Source of the DNA: Alphaproteobacteria bacterium
Lineage (GTDB): Bacteria > Myxococcota_A > UBA796 > GCA-2862545
DNA length: 64,000 bases
Reading direction: 5' to 3'
Assembly: GCA_020632955.1 (NCBI GenBank)
Contig: JACKEO010000011.1
Location: 1 to 64,000 of the forward strand
The position numbers were made by a program, and so were the translations under genes. Position 1 is the first letter of the stretch. Each line of letters starts with the position of its first letter. The notes under the pieces were generated by a model that made no database searches, was not told the origin of the DNA, and worked only from the letters and a program-made list of their open reading frames with translations. Below are positions 27,163-36,675 of the stretch, in pieces.

Positions 27163-27877
27163 CCCCGTCGGTGGCCAGCGCGTCCGCGCGCTCGTTGCCC
27201 GCGACGCCCGCGTGCCCCGCCACCCAGTGGAAGACCACCCCGGGCCGCGCCTTCAGCCGCGTGCGCAGGTCGGCGATGAGCTCGGCGTTCGCCTTGGCCT
27301 TCCAGCCCTTCTGCAGCACCCCGTGGGCGTACTGGCTGTCGGACAGCAGGGCCACCGGCGCGTCGGGCGGCAGCCCCGCCTCGGCGAGGAGCTCGAGCGC
27401 GATGCCCACGGCCGTGAGCTCGGCGACGTTGTTCGTGGCCACCCCCAGGGCGCGGCTCGCCTCGGCCACGCGCCCGTCGGGCAGCTCCAGGCGCACCCCG
27501 GAGCCCGCGGGCCCCGGGTTCCCCTTGCAGCCGCCATCGGTGAAGGCGATCGCCGTGCCCGCGGGGAGCGAGGCCACCAGCGAGCTCGCCGCCTCCGCGG
27601 CGGCCGCCGCCTGCGCCTTCGACCGGCTGCCCGCGCTGCCGAAGCCGCTCGCGGCGAAAGCCTTGCCCTTGGCGCCGGCGGGGGCTGCATCCGCCAGCTC
27701 CACCACCTCGCCCCGCACGTCCGACAGGCGCTCCGCCCCCCCGTTGTAGACCTTGGCGCCCGGCGCGTCGCTGTAGCGCATGGGCACCCGCCCGCCGCGC
27801 ACGGCCGGCCGGCCCTCCGCGTCCACCTCGATCCACACGTCGGCGTCCTTGAAGGTCGCCCGTCGCCAGCCCGCCAT
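27119..27877 (-). CDS. rnhA: ribonuclease HI with N-terminal extension
   Basis: A 252-residue protein. Residues about 108-245 form an RNase H1 domain: AIAFTDGGCKGNPGPAGSG, TNNVAELTAVGIAL, ALLSDSQYAHGVL and HWVAGHAGVAGNERADALA supply the four acidic residues and the His. The first 100 residues are a distinct extension: a small DAEGRPAVRGGRVPMRYSD-type domain, then an Ala/Lys/Ser-rich linker; it is not a clear RHNB hybrid-binding domain. The family degrades RNA in RNA-DNA hybrids. It faces rnhB with a 44-bp overlap of coding sequence. Confidence 0.9.
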   Translation of the reverse strand: MAGWRRATFKDADVWIEVDAEGRPAVRGGRVPMRYSDAPGAKVYNGGAERLSDVRGEVVELADAAPAGAKGKAFAASGFGSAGSRSKAQAAAAAEAASSLVASLPAGTAIAFTDGGCKGNPGPAGSGVRLELPDGRVAEASRALGVATNNVAELTAVGIALELLAEAGLPPDAPVALLSDSQYAHGVLQKGWKAKANAELIADLRTRLKARPGVVFHWVAGHAGVAGNERADALATDGVSGRTAVRWTPAPG

Positions 27878-27924
27878 CCGCCCTCCGGGGCACCCGCCCG
27901 CGCCGCAGGCTAACGTCCGCGTCC

Positions 27925-29115
27925 ATGACCCACGACGACCTCGCGCAGCTCCTCGCGCAGCTCCCCGGTGCCGCCCCCGGGATCGACGATCCGGACCTGG
28001 TCCCCACGCTCGAGGCGTGGGCCGATCAGGACCCGGGGGATCCGCTCGTGCGCGAGGCCCTGCTCGCCGCCCACCTGCGCGCCACCGCCGAGGCCGGCCT
28101 GCGGCCCCACACCGCCGGCGTGAGCCGCGGCGCGCTGGTGCGCTGGGATGCCCACGCCACCACGTGGATCGGCACCGACACGCAGACCGGTCGGCCCGCC
28201 ATGGTGCGCGTGCTGCGCCCCCACGCCGCCCGCGATCCGGTGCTCCGCCGCCAGCTCGCCCGCGAGGGCCGCGCGCTGCGGCCGGTCCTCCCCGCCCTGC
28301 GCCACGTGGACGACGTGCTGCCGGCGCTGGTGGTGGAGCTGCCGGGTCCGCCCTGCCTGCCGTCGCGCGGCGGCACGGCCGGCGAGCACGCCCTGGCGCG
28401 CCTGCTGGCCGGCTCGCTGCACCACCTGCTCGCCTGGGAGCGCTTCGGCCCGGGCCTGCCCGAGCCCGCGCCCGCCGAGGTGCGCGACGCCGGCGATCAC
28501 GTCGCCGTGGTCAGCCTCACCCCGCCGTCGGGCAGCGACGCCGGCCCGGTGCTGCGGCGGCTCGCCGACGTGCTCCTCGCGTGGTGGCAGGAGGCCACCG
28601 ACAGCCCCGTGGCCGAGCTCCTGGGCGGTCTGCAGGCCGCGCCGCCCCGCCGCGTGGCCGACGTGGAGGGGCCCGCCCTCGCCGCGCTGGCCGAGCTGCT
28701 CGCCGCCGAGCGCCACCGCCTGGTGCACCGCCGGGCCAGCGCCGGGCGCGCCGATCGCACCGAGCGCCTGGCCCGGATCGTGGCGCGCCTGGACGCCGCC
28801 GTGCCCCCGCCCGCCGGACGCGCCGCCCTCGGGGTGGACCTCGAAGGGCAGACGCTGGTGGTGGAGAGCGACGGCGACGTGGTGCTCTGGGGGGCCGAGG
28901 GCGAGGAGCCCGGCGTGGTCTTCGACCTCGAGGAGGGCTTCGACGTGCCCGCGGCCCGACGCCTGGTCCGCGCGCGCGGCGAGGCCCCCATCAGCGCCCG
29001 CCTCAACACCGAGGTGGGCGGCGATCCCGCCTTCGCCGAGCGCATCGCCCGCTGGGTGGCCGCCGCCCTCGACCTGCGCACCACCCGCATGCTCCTGGAG
29101 GCCGTCGATGGCTGA
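27925..29115 (+). CDS. hypothetical protein, possible degenerate kinase N-lobe
   Basis: A 396-residue soluble protein without signal peptide. Residues about 65-130 (VSRGALVRWDAHATTWIGTD, then PAMVRVLRPHAARDPVLRRQ and LAREGRALRPVLPAL) look like the glycine-loop-free N-lobe of a Ser/Thr-kinase-like protein with the VRVLRPH and REGRAL segments at the lysine and C-helix positions, but no HRD or DFG follows. A C-terminal domain (FDLEEGFDVPAARRLVRARG) is unassigned. A TAACGT box is 9-14 bases before the ATG, so the transcript may be almost leaderless. The rhodanese gene overlaps its end by 8 bp. Confidence 0.55.
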   Translation: MTHDDLAQLLAQLPGAAPGIDDPDLVPTLEAWADQDPGDPLVREALLAAHLRATAEAGLRPHTAGVSRGALVRWDAHATTWIGTDTQTGRPAMVRVLRPHAARDPVLRRQLAREGRALRPVLPALRHVDDVLPALVVELPGPPCLPSRGGTAGEHALARLLAGSLHHLLAWERFGPGLPEPAPAEVRDAGDHVAVVSLTPPSGSDAGPVLRRLADVLLAWWQEATDSPVAELLGGLQAAPPRRVADVEGPALAALAELLAAERHRLVHRRASAGRADRTERLARIVARLDAAVPPPAGRAALGVDLEGQTLVVESDGDVVLWGAEGEEPGVVFDLEEGFDVPAARRLVRARGEAPISARLNTEVGGDPAFAERIARWVAAALDLRTTRMLLEAVDG

Positions 29116-29488
29116 CCACGCTCCCCTGCCCGCCGCCCTGCTCGCGCAGGCCCGTCCCCACCCCGCCGGCTTCGCCGACCTGCCGGTGGCCGCGGCCGCC
29201 GCCCACCTCGCCGCCTTCCGCGTGGTGGACGTGCGCGAGCCGTCCGAGTTCACCGGACCCCTCGGCCACGTGGACGGCGCCGAGCTCCTGCCGCTGTCCA
29301 CCGTGCCCGACCTCGCCGAGGAGCTCGCGGCCGAGACGCGCCCCGTGCTGCTGGTCTGTCGCTCCGGCGGACGCTCCGCCCACGCCGCGGCCTACCTGGC
29401 GCAGGAGGGCGGCACCGACCTGTTCAACCTCGCGGGCGGCATGCTCGCGTGGAACGAGGCCGGCCTGCCGGTGGTCCACGGCGCCTGA
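29108..29488 (+). CDS. rhodanese-like domain protein
   Basis: A 126-residue single-domain rhodanese. The active-site loop CRSGGRSAHAA contains the catalytic Cys, preceded by RVVDVREPSEFTGPLGHVDG, the CH2A-type motif. Sulfur-carrier or sulfurtransferase activity is expected, but single-domain rhodaneses have many partners. It overlaps the preceding gene (ATG inside its last codons) and is therefore probably co-translated. Cytoplasmic. Confidence 0.9.
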   Translation: MADHAPLPAALLAQARPHPAGFADLPVAAAAAHLAAFRVVDVREPSEFTGPLGHVDGAELLPLSTVPDLAEELAAETRPVLLVCRSGGRSAHAAAYLAQEGGTDLFNLAGGMLAWNEAGLPVVHGA

Positions 29489-29537
29489 GGCCCGTCGCCG
29501 TGGTGGGCGCCCGCCCTGGCGTGGTAGGCGCACCCCC

Positions 29538-30767
29538 ATGTCCAGTGTGCTGCTGCTCCTGCTCGCCTGCGGCTCCGAGCCCGCCCCCCCACCGGCTCCG
29601 GCCGGGCCCGACGGCCCGGTGGACGGGCGCCTCGTGGTGGACGGGCCCGACGCCGACGGCGACGGCCTGTCGGACGCCGACGAGGCGAAGGCCGGCACCG
29701 ACCCGGCCAACCCCGACAGCGACGGCGACGGCAAGGTGGACGGCTACGAGGTGCGGGTGTCGCACACCGACCCGCTCAAGAAGGACAGCGACGGCGACGG
29801 CGCCGCCGACGGCTTCGAGCTGGCCCGCGGCACCGATCCGAACGACCCCGACGACAAGCCCGACCTGGGCGTCCCCGCAGGCCCCGGGGAGCCCGCGCCC
29901 GCCGCCTCGCGCCTCCCCGGCGCCGGCGAGCCCGAGCCGCCGCCGCTGCAGCGCTGCACCTTCGGCAAGGACGACCTGGAGACCTGCTACGTCCAGGTGC
30001 CCGGCGGCAGCTTCCTCATGGGCGCCCAGGCCACCGACCCCGCAGCCCCCGGGTACGACCCCGAGGCCCTGCCCGACGAGGGACCACCCCACCGGGTCAC
30101 GGTGTCCCCCACCTGGATCCTTCGGGACGAGGTCCTGGTGAGCACCTTCTCGGCCTGCGTCGACACCAGCGTCTGCCGCAAGGAGGACGTGGCCACGGGC
30201 GGCCTGTCCACCTTCCGCGAGACCGTGGGCCCCACCTCGGGGGTGCCCATCACGTCGATCACCTGGGAGGGCGCGCGGCGCCTGTGCTGGTACCTGGGCG
30301 GGCGCCTGCCCACCGAGGCGGAGTGGGAGCTGGCCGCGCGCGGCACCGACGGCCGGCGCTACCCCTGGGGCGACGCGCCCGGCTGCGGCACGCTGGTGGA
30401 CGCGGGCTTCAACCCCGACGGCACCCGCAAGGCCGCCGACGCGATGCGGGAGGGTCCCTGCGTGCACGAGGGGCCCGTGGGCGTGCGCGGCCTGTTCGGC
30501 GAGAGCCCCTACCGGCTGCGCGGCATGGCGGGGAACGTGAACGAGTGGGTGCTCGACGCCTACGCGGCCGACGCCTACGCGCAGCACGAGCCCACCGACC
30601 CCCGTGGACCCGCCGAGGGCGATCGCCGGGTGCTGCGCGGCGGCGGCTGGACGGCCCAGGACCCCCTCGAGCTGCGCAGCGCCGGACGCTTCTCGCTGCC
30701 GCCCGACCAGCGCCTGGTCGACGTGGGAGTGCGCTGCGTGTGGGACGGGACGGCCGATGCACCCTGA
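29538..30767 (+). CDS. SUMF1/FGE-sulfatase-domain lipoprotein with TSP3-type repeats
   Basis: A 409-residue lipoprotein (SSVLLLLLAC). After a Pro-rich linker come three calcium-binding repeats (DADGDGLSDADEAKAGTDP and relatives, residues about 35-115). Residues about 150-405 are a formylglycine-generating-enzyme-like domain: VPGGSFLMGA, ITWEGARRLCWYLGGRLPTE, WELAARG, YPWGD, GNVNEWV and RVLRGGGW. The bacterial FGE catalytic Cys pair is not evident, so it is more likely a structural or regulatory member, as is common for surface lipoproteins. It overlaps the following beta-propeller gene by 11 bp. Confidence 0.85.
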   Translation: MSSVLLLLLACGSEPAPPPAPAGPDGPVDGRLVVDGPDADGDGLSDADEAKAGTDPANPDSDGDGKVDGYEVRVSHTDPLKKDSDGDGAADGFELARGTDPNDPDDKPDLGVPAGPGEPAPAASRLPGAGEPEPPPLQRCTFGKDDLETCYVQVPGGSFLMGAQATDPAAPGYDPEALPDEGPPHRVTVSPTWILRDEVLVSTFSACVDTSVCRKEDVATGGLSTFRETVGPTSGVPITSITWEGARRLCWYLGGRLPTEAEWELAARGTDGRRYPWGDAPGCGTLVDAGFNPDGTRKAADAMREGPCVHEGPVGVRGLFGESPYRLRGMAGNVNEWVLDAYAADAYAQHEPTDPRGPAEGDRRVLRGGGWTAQDPLELRSAGRFSLPPDQRLVDVGVRCVWDGTADAP

Positions 30768-32169
30768 TCGCCGGGCGCTGCTGCTGGTGCTCGTCCTCGC
30801 CGGTGCGGGCTGGCGCGGCGACGGCACCGCGCGGGCGCCCGCCGCCGATCCGCCGCTCACCCTCGACCCGGCCGCCGCCACCTGGTCCACGCCGCTGCCG
30901 GGCTGGGGCAACGCCAGCCCCGTGCGCCTGGGCGACCTGGTCTGCACCACCGCGGAGCCCACCCACGTGGTGTGCGCCGATGCGGCGAGGGGTGCCGTGC
31001 GCTGGCAGGCCACCAACGATCGCCTCGACACCGTGCCCGCCGCCGAGCGCCCCGCGATGCAGGCCCGGCTCGCCGAGGGCGCCGACCTGGGCGCGAAGGT
31101 GCGCGCGGGCCTCTCGGAGCTCTCCCGCCTGCAGCGCGAGACCCGGCGCCACCCCGACGACGCGAGCCTCCCCGCCCAGGTGGCCGCGAAGTCCGCGGAG
31201 GTCGACCGCCTGCAGGCCGAGCAGGACGCGCTGCGCAGCTGGCTGACGCCCCCCGAGCTCGACCTGATCGGCTACGCCTCGGCCACCCCCGCCACCGACG
31301 GCCAGCGCCTCTACGCGATGACGGGCAACGGGGTGGTCTCGGCCTTCGCGCCCGACGGACGCCGCCTGTGGGCGCGCTGGCTCGGCGAGCCCGTGCGCCC
31401 GATGAAGGGCTTCGACTATGGCTCCGTCACCTCCCCCCAGCTCGCCGACGGCGTGCTCGTGGTGGGCCACCGCCACCTGCGCGGCCTCGATCCCGCCACG
31501 GGGGCCGTGCGCTGGGAGGACGCCGCCACCTGGAACCACTACGGCACGCCCGCGGTGATCGACCTGGGCGGCCTGGTGCTGCTGGCCCTGCCCGACGGGC
31601 GCCTGCTGCGCGCCCGCGACGGCGTGCAGGTGGCCGAGGGCCTGGGCGACATCTCGTACACGGGCCCGGTGGCCGACGGCGACCGCGTGTGGTGGGTGGG
31701 CGGCCACGGCCACCGCGGCGATCCCTCCACCAACCGCGCCACCGGCTGGCGCCTGGCGCGCAGCGGCGACGGGGTCACGCCCACCCGCCTCTTCGACACC
31801 GCCCTGCCGAAGGCCGACCGGGTGTACGCCAGCCCGATCGTGGTGGGCGAGCGCCTCTTCGTGCTCACGCTCGACAACACGCTGTCGGTGCTCGACGCAG
31901 GCACGGGCGCCACGCGCGGCCAGGTGGACCTCATGCCCGCGCTCACCGCCACCGGCTTCGCCAAGCCCGTGGGCTACGCCAACCCCACCCTGGCGGGCAG
32001 CCACCTCTTCCTGGGCTGGGAGGAGGGCCTCGTGGCCGCCGTCACCGTGGCCGACACCCCCGCGGTGGCCGCCGTGAGCGTGCTCGGCGAGAGCGCGCGG
32101 GCCACGCCGTGGTTCGAGGGCCGCACGGTGTGGGGACGCACGCTCACGAAGCTGTGGCGGTGGCGGTAG
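30757..32169 (+). CDS. PQQ-like beta-propeller exported protein
   Basis: A 470-residue protein with a signal peptide (RALLLVLVLAGAGW). Repeated blades carry the PQQ/WD-like pattern GxxYALDaxTGxxxW: VVCADAARGAVRWQ, VVSAFAPDGRRLWARW, LRGLDPATGAVRWED, LSVLDAGTGATRGQ. A helical insertion with heptad-like sequence (LSELSRLQRETRRH ... KSAEVDRLQAEQDALRSW) sits between blades 1 and 2, forming a likely coiled coil. There are no PQQ ligands visible, so a scaffold role like that of BamB-type propellers is more likely than dehydrogenase activity. Function unknown. Confidence 0.8.
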   Translation: MHPDRRALLLVLVLAGAGWRGDGTARAPAADPPLTLDPAAATWSTPLPGWGNASPVRLGDLVCTTAEPTHVVCADAARGAVRWQATNDRLDTVPAAERPAMQARLAEGADLGAKVRAGLSELSRLQRETRRHPDDASLPAQVAAKSAEVDRLQAEQDALRSWLTPPELDLIGYASATPATDGQRLYAMTGNGVVSAFAPDGRRLWARWLGEPVRPMKGFDYGSVTSPQLADGVLVVGHRHLRGLDPATGAVRWEDAATWNHYGTPAVIDLGGLVLLALPDGRLLRARDGVQVAEGLGDISYTGPVADGDRVWWVGGHGHRGDPSTNRATGWRLARSGDGVTPTRLFDTALPKADRVYASPIVVGERLFVLTLDNTLSVLDAGTGATRGQVDLMPALTATGFAKPVGYANPTLAGSHLFLGWEEGLVAAVTVADTPAVAAVSVLGESARATPWFEGRTVWGRTLTKLWRWR

Positions 32170-32176
32170 GGCGGCG

Positions 32177-34606
32177 TCAGCCGCGGCCGAACACCTGGTC
32201 GGCGGCGAGGAAGCGGCCCCAGGCGGCGAAGCGCAGGGCGTCGCCCACCACGTAGGTCACCACGCTCGACGAGCGGTTGCCGCGGCACAGCGCCAGCACC
32301 GCGCGGAGCACCGCCTCGTCCTTGCGCGGGTCGTCGGGCCCCACGCGCGCGTGCGTCACCGCGTCACGCCAGAGGCCCGGGCACACCTTCGCCAGCGTGC
32401 GCGACACCACCACGGCGGGCTCGCCCTGGCCGGCGTCGGCCGCCACCAGCGCCCGCAGCACCCAGGCCGACAGGCGGTGGGGCTTGTCGGCCAGGGCGGT
32501 GTCGAGGTCGGCCGTGGCCGCGGCGAGGTCGCCCGCGCGCCAGGCCGCCTCCCCCCGGTAGACGCGCAGCGTGGGCCCCGTGAAGTCCGCCGCCACCACG
32601 CCCTGCGCCCAGATCGCCTGGGCCTCGTCCAGCCCACCCCGGAGCAGGTGGCAGGCCCCCTTGCCGATCCAGGCCCAGGTGGTGGCGTGGCGCAGGGCGA
32701 TGGCCTCGTCGAAGCGCGCCTCGGCGGCGTCGAGCCGACCCAGCCAGAGCAGCGTCTCGCCGGCGTAGGTGCGCGCCACGGCCTCGTCGGGGAAGCGCGC
32801 GACCAGCGTGTCGTGCCAGGCCACCACCTCGTCCACGGGGCGGGTGCGCAGCCGCAGCTGGGCCAGGCGCCCCAGCGTGCGCACGTGCGGCGGCAACGGC
32901 TGGCGCTCGAGGCGACCGTCGCGCGCCACGGTCCAGGTGCGGCTGCGGTTGCCCCCCAGCAGCGGCAGCACCGCCTCCAGGCGCGCGCGCACCGTGCCCG
33001 CAGGGCCATCCTCCACGGGACCCACCAGGGGGACGGCCTGCGCCGCGATGGCCTGCCAGGCGTAGGGATCCACGTGGTCGTCGGGGTGGGCCGCGGCGAG
33101 CACCGCCAGGGCGCGGGCCAGGTGGGCGCTGGGGCTGTAGCCGTCGCCCCCGCTCATCGCCGCGGCGGCGTCCTGGCGCGCCAGGGCCGGCTCGCCCAGG
33201 GCCCGGCGGGCCTCCGAGCGCCAGGTGAGCAGCACGTCGGGCTCGGCGAGCGGCGACCCGTCGCGCGCCTCCAGCGCCGCGGTGAGCGGGTCGAGGGCCT
33301 CGGTGGGCCGCCCCTGCAGCACGGCCACGGCGCCCACCACGAGACCGTGGTCGCGCCAGCCTCGGGGGACGGGCTCGGCACACGCCGCGTCGAGGTCGCC
33401 CGCCCACAGGTGCAGGTGGGCGCTCAGCGCCGACGCCAGGGGCCCGCTGCGCCCGTCGAGGACCCGCCGCGCCTCGTCCACCGCGCCCACCCCGGCCAGC
33501 CAGCCCGCCACCGCTCCCCACGCCTCGGCATCCGCCGCGAGCGCCGCCAGCGCCCAGGGCACGGCCTCCGGGTGGGCCAGCCGGCTGGCGGCCTCGGCGC
33601 GCAGCGCGAGCAGGCGCGCCTCATCGCCGTGCGCGAGGCCGGCGCAGGCGTGGTCCAGGGCCAGCTCGGCGTCCTTCGCGGCCAGCGCGCGCCGGGCCAG
33701 GCGCACCCAGGGCTCGGCGTCGGCCGGACGCAGGCGGGCCGCAGCCTCGAGGCTGGCCATCGCGTCCCGGTGGCGCAGGAGGAAGGCCTCCACGTCGGCC
33801 CGGGCGAGCCAGGCCACCGGCGCCGCGGGGTCCACCCGGGTGGCGTGCACCGCCACGTCGAGGGCGGCCTGCGCACGCCGCAGCGCCAGCAGCTCGCGGC
33901 AGGCGCGCACCAGCGCCATCACGTCGTCGGCGTGGGCGCGGGCCACCGCCTGCAGCACCTGCGCCGCCTCCCCTGCACGCCCGGCCGCCCGCAGCCGCTC
34001 CGCCCGCAGGAAGGCGGCCTCGCGGGGGAAGGTGCCCACGGCGGGCACGGCGTCGAGGGCGGCCAGGGCCTCCTCGAGGCCGGGGGCCGCGCGAGCCGCC
34101 TCGAGGGCCTCCCTCGCCGACGCCACCTCGGCGCTGCGGCGCACGTCGCTGCCACGGAGCACGAGAGGCCCGGCCGGGGTGTCGATCGCGAGGTCTCCGG
34201 GGCGTGCGGCGCGGGCATGGCCCCAGGCGAGCGCCGCCGCCGGGTCCGACGGCAGCGGACCCGCGCCCGCCTCGGGCGTGCACCCCTCCACCCTGCGGCC
34301 GCCCAGGCGGAAGCCGAGGTCGGCGGCGAGCGCCGGGTCCTCGCCCCCCACCACCCGGAGCTCCGGGTCGTCGCCGGTGCGGTTGCCGTGCAGCGTGAGC
34401 GCGCGGGCCAGCGCCCGGTGCGCGCGCTGCGCGGCGAGCAGGTCCTCGGGGTCGGCGGGATCGGGCACCCGCCCGTCCTCCAGGCGCACCGGGAGCACGG
34501 CGTCCACGTCGGCCGCGGCCCCCTCGCCCACCTCGGGCGGAGCCCCGGCGGCCGCCCACAGCAGCACCCGCCGCACCGGGCGATCGGCGGGCAGGCGCAG
34601 CGACAT
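32177..34606 (-). CDS. TPR-repeat protein
   Basis: An 809-residue, Ala- and Leu-rich protein without signal peptide. It is composed of helical repeats of about 34 residues, with TPR signatures such as AWLARADVEAFLLRHRDAM, AEPWVRLARRALAAKDAELA, AGETLLWLGRLDAAEARFDE and AWIGKGACHLLRGGLDEAQA. The N-terminal 180 residues are not clearly TPR (LPADRPVRRVLLWAAAG ... AIDTPAGPLVLRG). Such proteins serve as scaffolds; no partner is indicated. It ends 7 bp from the convergent beta-propeller gene. Confidence 0.75.
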   Translation of the reverse strand: MSLRLPADRPVRRVLLWAAAGAPPEVGEGAAADVDAVLPVRLEDGRVPDPADPEDLLAAQRAHRALARALTLHGNRTGDDPELRVVGGEDPALAADLGFRLGGRRVEGCTPEAGAGPLPSDPAAALAWGHARAARPGDLAIDTPAGPLVLRGSDVRRSAEVASAREALEAARAAPGLEEALAALDAVPAVGTFPREAAFLRAERLRAAGRAGEAAQVLQAVARAHADDVMALVRACRELLALRRAQAALDVAVHATRVDPAAPVAWLARADVEAFLLRHRDAMASLEAAARLRPADAEPWVRLARRALAAKDAELALDHACAGLAHGDEARLLALRAEAASRLAHPEAVPWALAALAADAEAWGAVAGWLAGVGAVDEARRVLDGRSGPLASALSAHLHLWAGDLDAACAEPVPRGWRDHGLVVGAVAVLQGRPTEALDPLTAALEARDGSPLAEPDVLLTWRSEARRALGEPALARQDAAAAMSGGDGYSPSAHLARALAVLAAAHPDDHVDPYAWQAIAAQAVPLVGPVEDGPAGTVRARLEAVLPLLGGNRSRTWTVARDGRLERQPLPPHVRTLGRLAQLRLRTRPVDEVVAWHDTLVARFPDEAVARTYAGETLLWLGRLDAAEARFDEAIALRHATTWAWIGKGACHLLRGGLDEAQAIWAQGVVAADFTGPTLRVYRGEAAWRAGDLAAATADLDTALADKPHRLSAWVLRALVAADAGQGEPAVVVSRTLAKVCPGLWRDAVTHARVGPDDPRKDEAVLRAVLALCRGNRSSSVVTYVVGDALRFAAWGRFLAADQVFGRG

Positions 34607-34620
34607 GGGCGGTGCCCGGC

Positions 34621-36675
34621 CTACAGGCCCGGCGTGCCGCAGGTGTCGGAGACGCAGCCCCCGGGGCCGCAGGTGTCGACCACCTTGCCCGTGGTGAGGA
34701 AGGTCCAGGCCTGCTGCTGCGCCTGCTGCTGGCGGCGCGGGCACTCGTGGGGGTCCACGTCGAGCCCGTCGGGCTCCTTCCAGCCGGCGGGCAGGGCCTC
34801 CTTGCTGCCGGGGGGCGCCGTGATGAGCGGCTCGTCGGGCAGCCAGCTGAACTCCCACTCCACCAGGGCGTCGCCCTCGTAGCCCTCGCCCCCGAGGTCC
34901 ACGGCCTCGACGCCCCACACGTCGCGCACGGCGTTCGTGCCGATCTTCGCGTCGTAGGCGCGGGCCATGTAGTGGGCGCCCAGCGTGGTGACCTGGTTGT
35001 CGTAGATGGCCACCTGCATCAGCGTGCGCTTGGGCTTCGTGGCGTCACGCGCCAGGTCCCACATCCAGCCGCCGGGCTCGGTGGGGTCCCAGAGCTGCTG
35101 GGTGAGGCCCACCACGAAGAGCATCGTCTCGCGGTGGTCGACCAGCTTGTTGCGGAAGATGGCGAAGAAGGGGTCGAAGTCCTTCGAGCGGGGCAGCAGC
35201 AGCGAGTAGGGGCCGCCCACCACGCCGAGCACGCCGCGCTCCAGATCCGGCGACATGGCCAGCAGGGCCGCGCCCAGGATCCCGCCCTGGCTGTTGCCCA
35301 GGTAGTAGCCCTTGCCCGGATCGACGACCGGGGTGCTCCCCACGGCGAGCAGCGGGTCCTTCGAGAGCACCTCGCGCATCACGCGCAGGCCCAGCACCTG
35401 CTCCATCATGCCCTGCATGCTGCGCTCGGGGATGATGGCGAAGTGGCTGGGGTTGGTGTCGTCGCCGTTGGCGCTGGCCAGCATGAAGGTGATGCCGGGG
35501 ACGTCGTCCTCCATGAAGCCGGTCCAGTCCATCGCGAAGATGACGAAGCCGTAGGTGTCGGCCATGCGGGCCAGCCAGCCCGTGCGGGCCTCGCCCTTGT
35601 CGCCCAGCAGGCCGTGGCCGTACTGGAGCACCGGCGCCGCGAAGGGACCGCTGCTGCCGTCGAGGCCCTGGGCCACGCTGCAGGGGATGCGGGCGACGAA
35701 GTCGGCGCGGCTGGTGCCGTTGCGGAAGGGCTGCCCCTTCGCATCGCGGGTGAGCAGGGCCTCGGGACCCTTCACCAGCGGATCCTCGGGCTGGTCGAAC
35801 TGCATGTAGAGCGGCACGTTGAAGCTGCCGCGGATGTCGCGGAAGATGTTCTCGCCGTCCTTGCTGCAGTCCTTGTCGGCGTCGGCCTCGATCTGCACGC
35901 CCAGATCGGGCCCCTCGGCGTACCAGGCCTCCATGTCCTGCAGGATCCACTCCTGGCGGCCCAGGGTGCCCTCGCGGCTGGCGGTGACGAAGTCCCAGGC
36001 CAGCACGAGGCCGCTGCGGTCGATGCCCGCCTCCTCCAGCACCGGGAAGATGTTGTCCTCGTAGTGGGTGCGCCGCACGTCGGGGACGAGGTCGCTCTGG
36101 GTGTCGTCGCGCAGCGCGGCGAAGGCCGGGCTGGACTTCCCGATGCCACCGCGCAGCGCCACCACGTAGCGGCGACCCCACTCGTAGGGCTTCGCGGGCC
36201 GCAGGATGACCACCTGCTGGCCCTCGTCCTCGGTGGTGGTGTCGAGCTCCACCCAGTGCGGGTGGCGCTCGCCCGTCTCGGCGTCGAGGATCACGGTCTT
36301 GGCGTCGGCCTGCAGGTAGGCGCCGATGTCGTCCACGGTGATGGTGCCCGACAGGTCGCGATCCTCCAGGTAGGTGATCGCGGCGCTGTTGATCGAGAAG
36401 CCGTCGCGCTCGTTCCAGAAGAAGGGATCGACCTGGATGTCGTCGTAGGTGATCGGCAGCGTGTCGGCCGCCAGCCCGAGGCGCACGCCGGTGCCCGAGC
36501 TCTCGTCGGCCACGAGGAAGTGCGACGACGGCCAGGGCAGCGCGCACACGCTGGGATCGGTGGGGTCGCAGGAGCCGGCCACGACCTCGGGCCAGCCGAT
36601 CACGGCGTCGTCCACCGTGGTGCCCACGCCACAGGCGGCGAGCAGGACGAGGAGCAGGGGGGCTTGACGCGTCAT
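34621..36675 (-). CDS. large alpha/beta-hydrolase-like lipoprotein
   Basis: A 684-residue lipoprotein (PLLLVLLAACG). The N-terminal half is an Ig-like or insert domain with LPWPSSHFLVAD and ITYDDIQVDPF; the C-terminal half has an alpha/beta hydrolase core: VLQYGHGLLGDKGEARTG, then GYYLGNSQGGILGAALLAM, where GNSQGG is a nucleophile elbow. The family is seen mainly in Myxococcota and related bacteria; substrates are not established, with an ester or polymer likely. I use the second ATG (36675), which begins the lipoprotein signal. The C-terminus has four Cys that may form disulfides. A TAGGCA box lies on the minus strand about 25 bases upstream. Confidence 0.75.
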   Translation of the reverse strand: MTRQAPLLLVLLAACGVGTTVDDAVIGWPEVVAGSCDPTDPSVCALPWPSSHFLVADESSGTGVRLGLAADTLPITYDDIQVDPFFWNERDGFSINSAAITYLEDRDLSGTITVDDIGAYLQADAKTVILDAETGERHPHWVELDTTTEDEGQQVVILRPAKPYEWGRRYVVALRGGIGKSSPAFAALRDDTQSDLVPDVRRTHYEDNIFPVLEEAGIDRSGLVLAWDFVTASREGTLGRQEWILQDMEAWYAEGPDLGVQIEADADKDCSKDGENIFRDIRGSFNVPLYMQFDQPEDPLVKGPEALLTRDAKGQPFRNGTSRADFVARIPCSVAQGLDGSSGPFAAPVLQYGHGLLGDKGEARTGWLARMADTYGFVIFAMDWTGFMEDDVPGITFMLASANGDDTNPSHFAIIPERSMQGMMEQVLGLRVMREVLSKDPLLAVGSTPVVDPGKGYYLGNSQGGILGAALLAMSPDLERGVLGVVGGPYSLLLPRSKDFDPFFAIFRNKLVDHRETMLFVVGLTQQLWDPTEPGGWMWDLARDATKPKRTLMQVAIYDNQVTTLGAHYMARAYDAKIGTNAVRDVWGVEAVDLGGEGYEGDALVEWEFSWLPDEPLITAPPGSKEALPAGWKEPDGLDVDPHECPRRQQQAQQQAWTFLTTGKVVDTCGPGGCVSDTCGTPGL

